This document shows positions 63,997 through 64,000 of a DNA stretch of 64,000 bases, piece by piece. How positions within the stretch are numbered: position 1 is the first letter of the stretch; every line of letters begins with the position of its first letter. The notes under the pieces are model-generated. The model searched no databases. It was not told the origin of the DNA and saw only the letters and a program-made list of their open reading frames with translations. The stretch is from positions 118,282 through 182,281 of the forward strand of contig CAVZRR010000015.1 of assembly GCA_963777725.1 (NCBI GenBank), written 5' to 3'. Made by a program: the position numbers and the translations under genes. The DNA is from RPQJ01 sp963777725. Its GTDB lineage: Bacteria; Pseudomonadota; Gammaproteobacteria; Steroidobacterales; Steroidobacteraceae.

Positions 63997-64000
63997 CGCA

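Overview
The window is about 64 kb of high-GC bacterial DNA, most likely from a gammaproteobacterium of the xanthomonad/Steroidobacter type. That guess rests on the HPII-type catalase, the NdvB-like glucan synthase, the BON/CsbD/YeaQ stress genes, and repeated 3' ends of a tRNA-Phe whose acceptor and T-arm look gammaproteobacterial. No rRNA, complete tRNA or CRISPR array was found. Frameshifts are frequent, but a 5.97 kb stretch of the glucan synthase is fully open. Each broken gene could therefore be true decay or an indel error in the assembly.

Left edge (1-5 kb): a frameshifted HerA/VirD4-like ATPase tail, then a nested pair of insertion sequences. An IS21-type element (istA intact, istB frameshifted) sits inside the decayed transposase of an older rve-type IS, whose terminal inverted repeats are still visible at 1259 and 4883.

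Accessory region (5-35 kb): a mosaic of single genes and short operons. Its main theme is a paralogous family of membrane-anchored TolB/FlgO-like plus TPR proteins: copies at 6.2 kb (broken), 11.1 kb, 19.0 kb and 32.5-34.4 kb (broken), plus a TIR-domain version at 24.9 kb. Between 10.6 and 24.1 kb the genes are separated by repeats that contain the 3' half of tRNA-Phe (five copies) and a conserved downstream sequence, which gives a cassette-like layout. Toxin-antitoxin modules (two degenerate higBA, one intact brnTA), a wHTH/nucleotidyltransferase pair with a palindromic operator, two secreted repeat proteins, DUF-type membrane proteins, a methyltransferase, a VOC protein and an FHA/coiled-coil protein fill the rest.

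Middle (35-42 kb): a secreted cupin, a lytic transglycosylase lipoprotein with a truncated downstream duplicate, a fasciclin protein behind four 11-bp tandem repeats, an MFS transporter, a methyltransferase, a decayed membrane gene and a small exported protein.

Right part (42-64 kb): a stress/envelope island. It holds catalase HPII, CsbD with a histone-H1-like tail, a two-BON lipoprotein, an MBL-like protein, a copper P-type ATPase with its MerR regulator and dyad operator, a very large cyclic beta-1,2-glucan synthase (NdvB), a ferritin-like protein, a GlsB/YeaQ protein, a broken phospholipase D/cardiolipin synthase, a broken histidine kinase with an internal deletion, and two response regulators. 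Together these suggest oxidative, metal and osmotic stress tolerance plus envelope maintenance.
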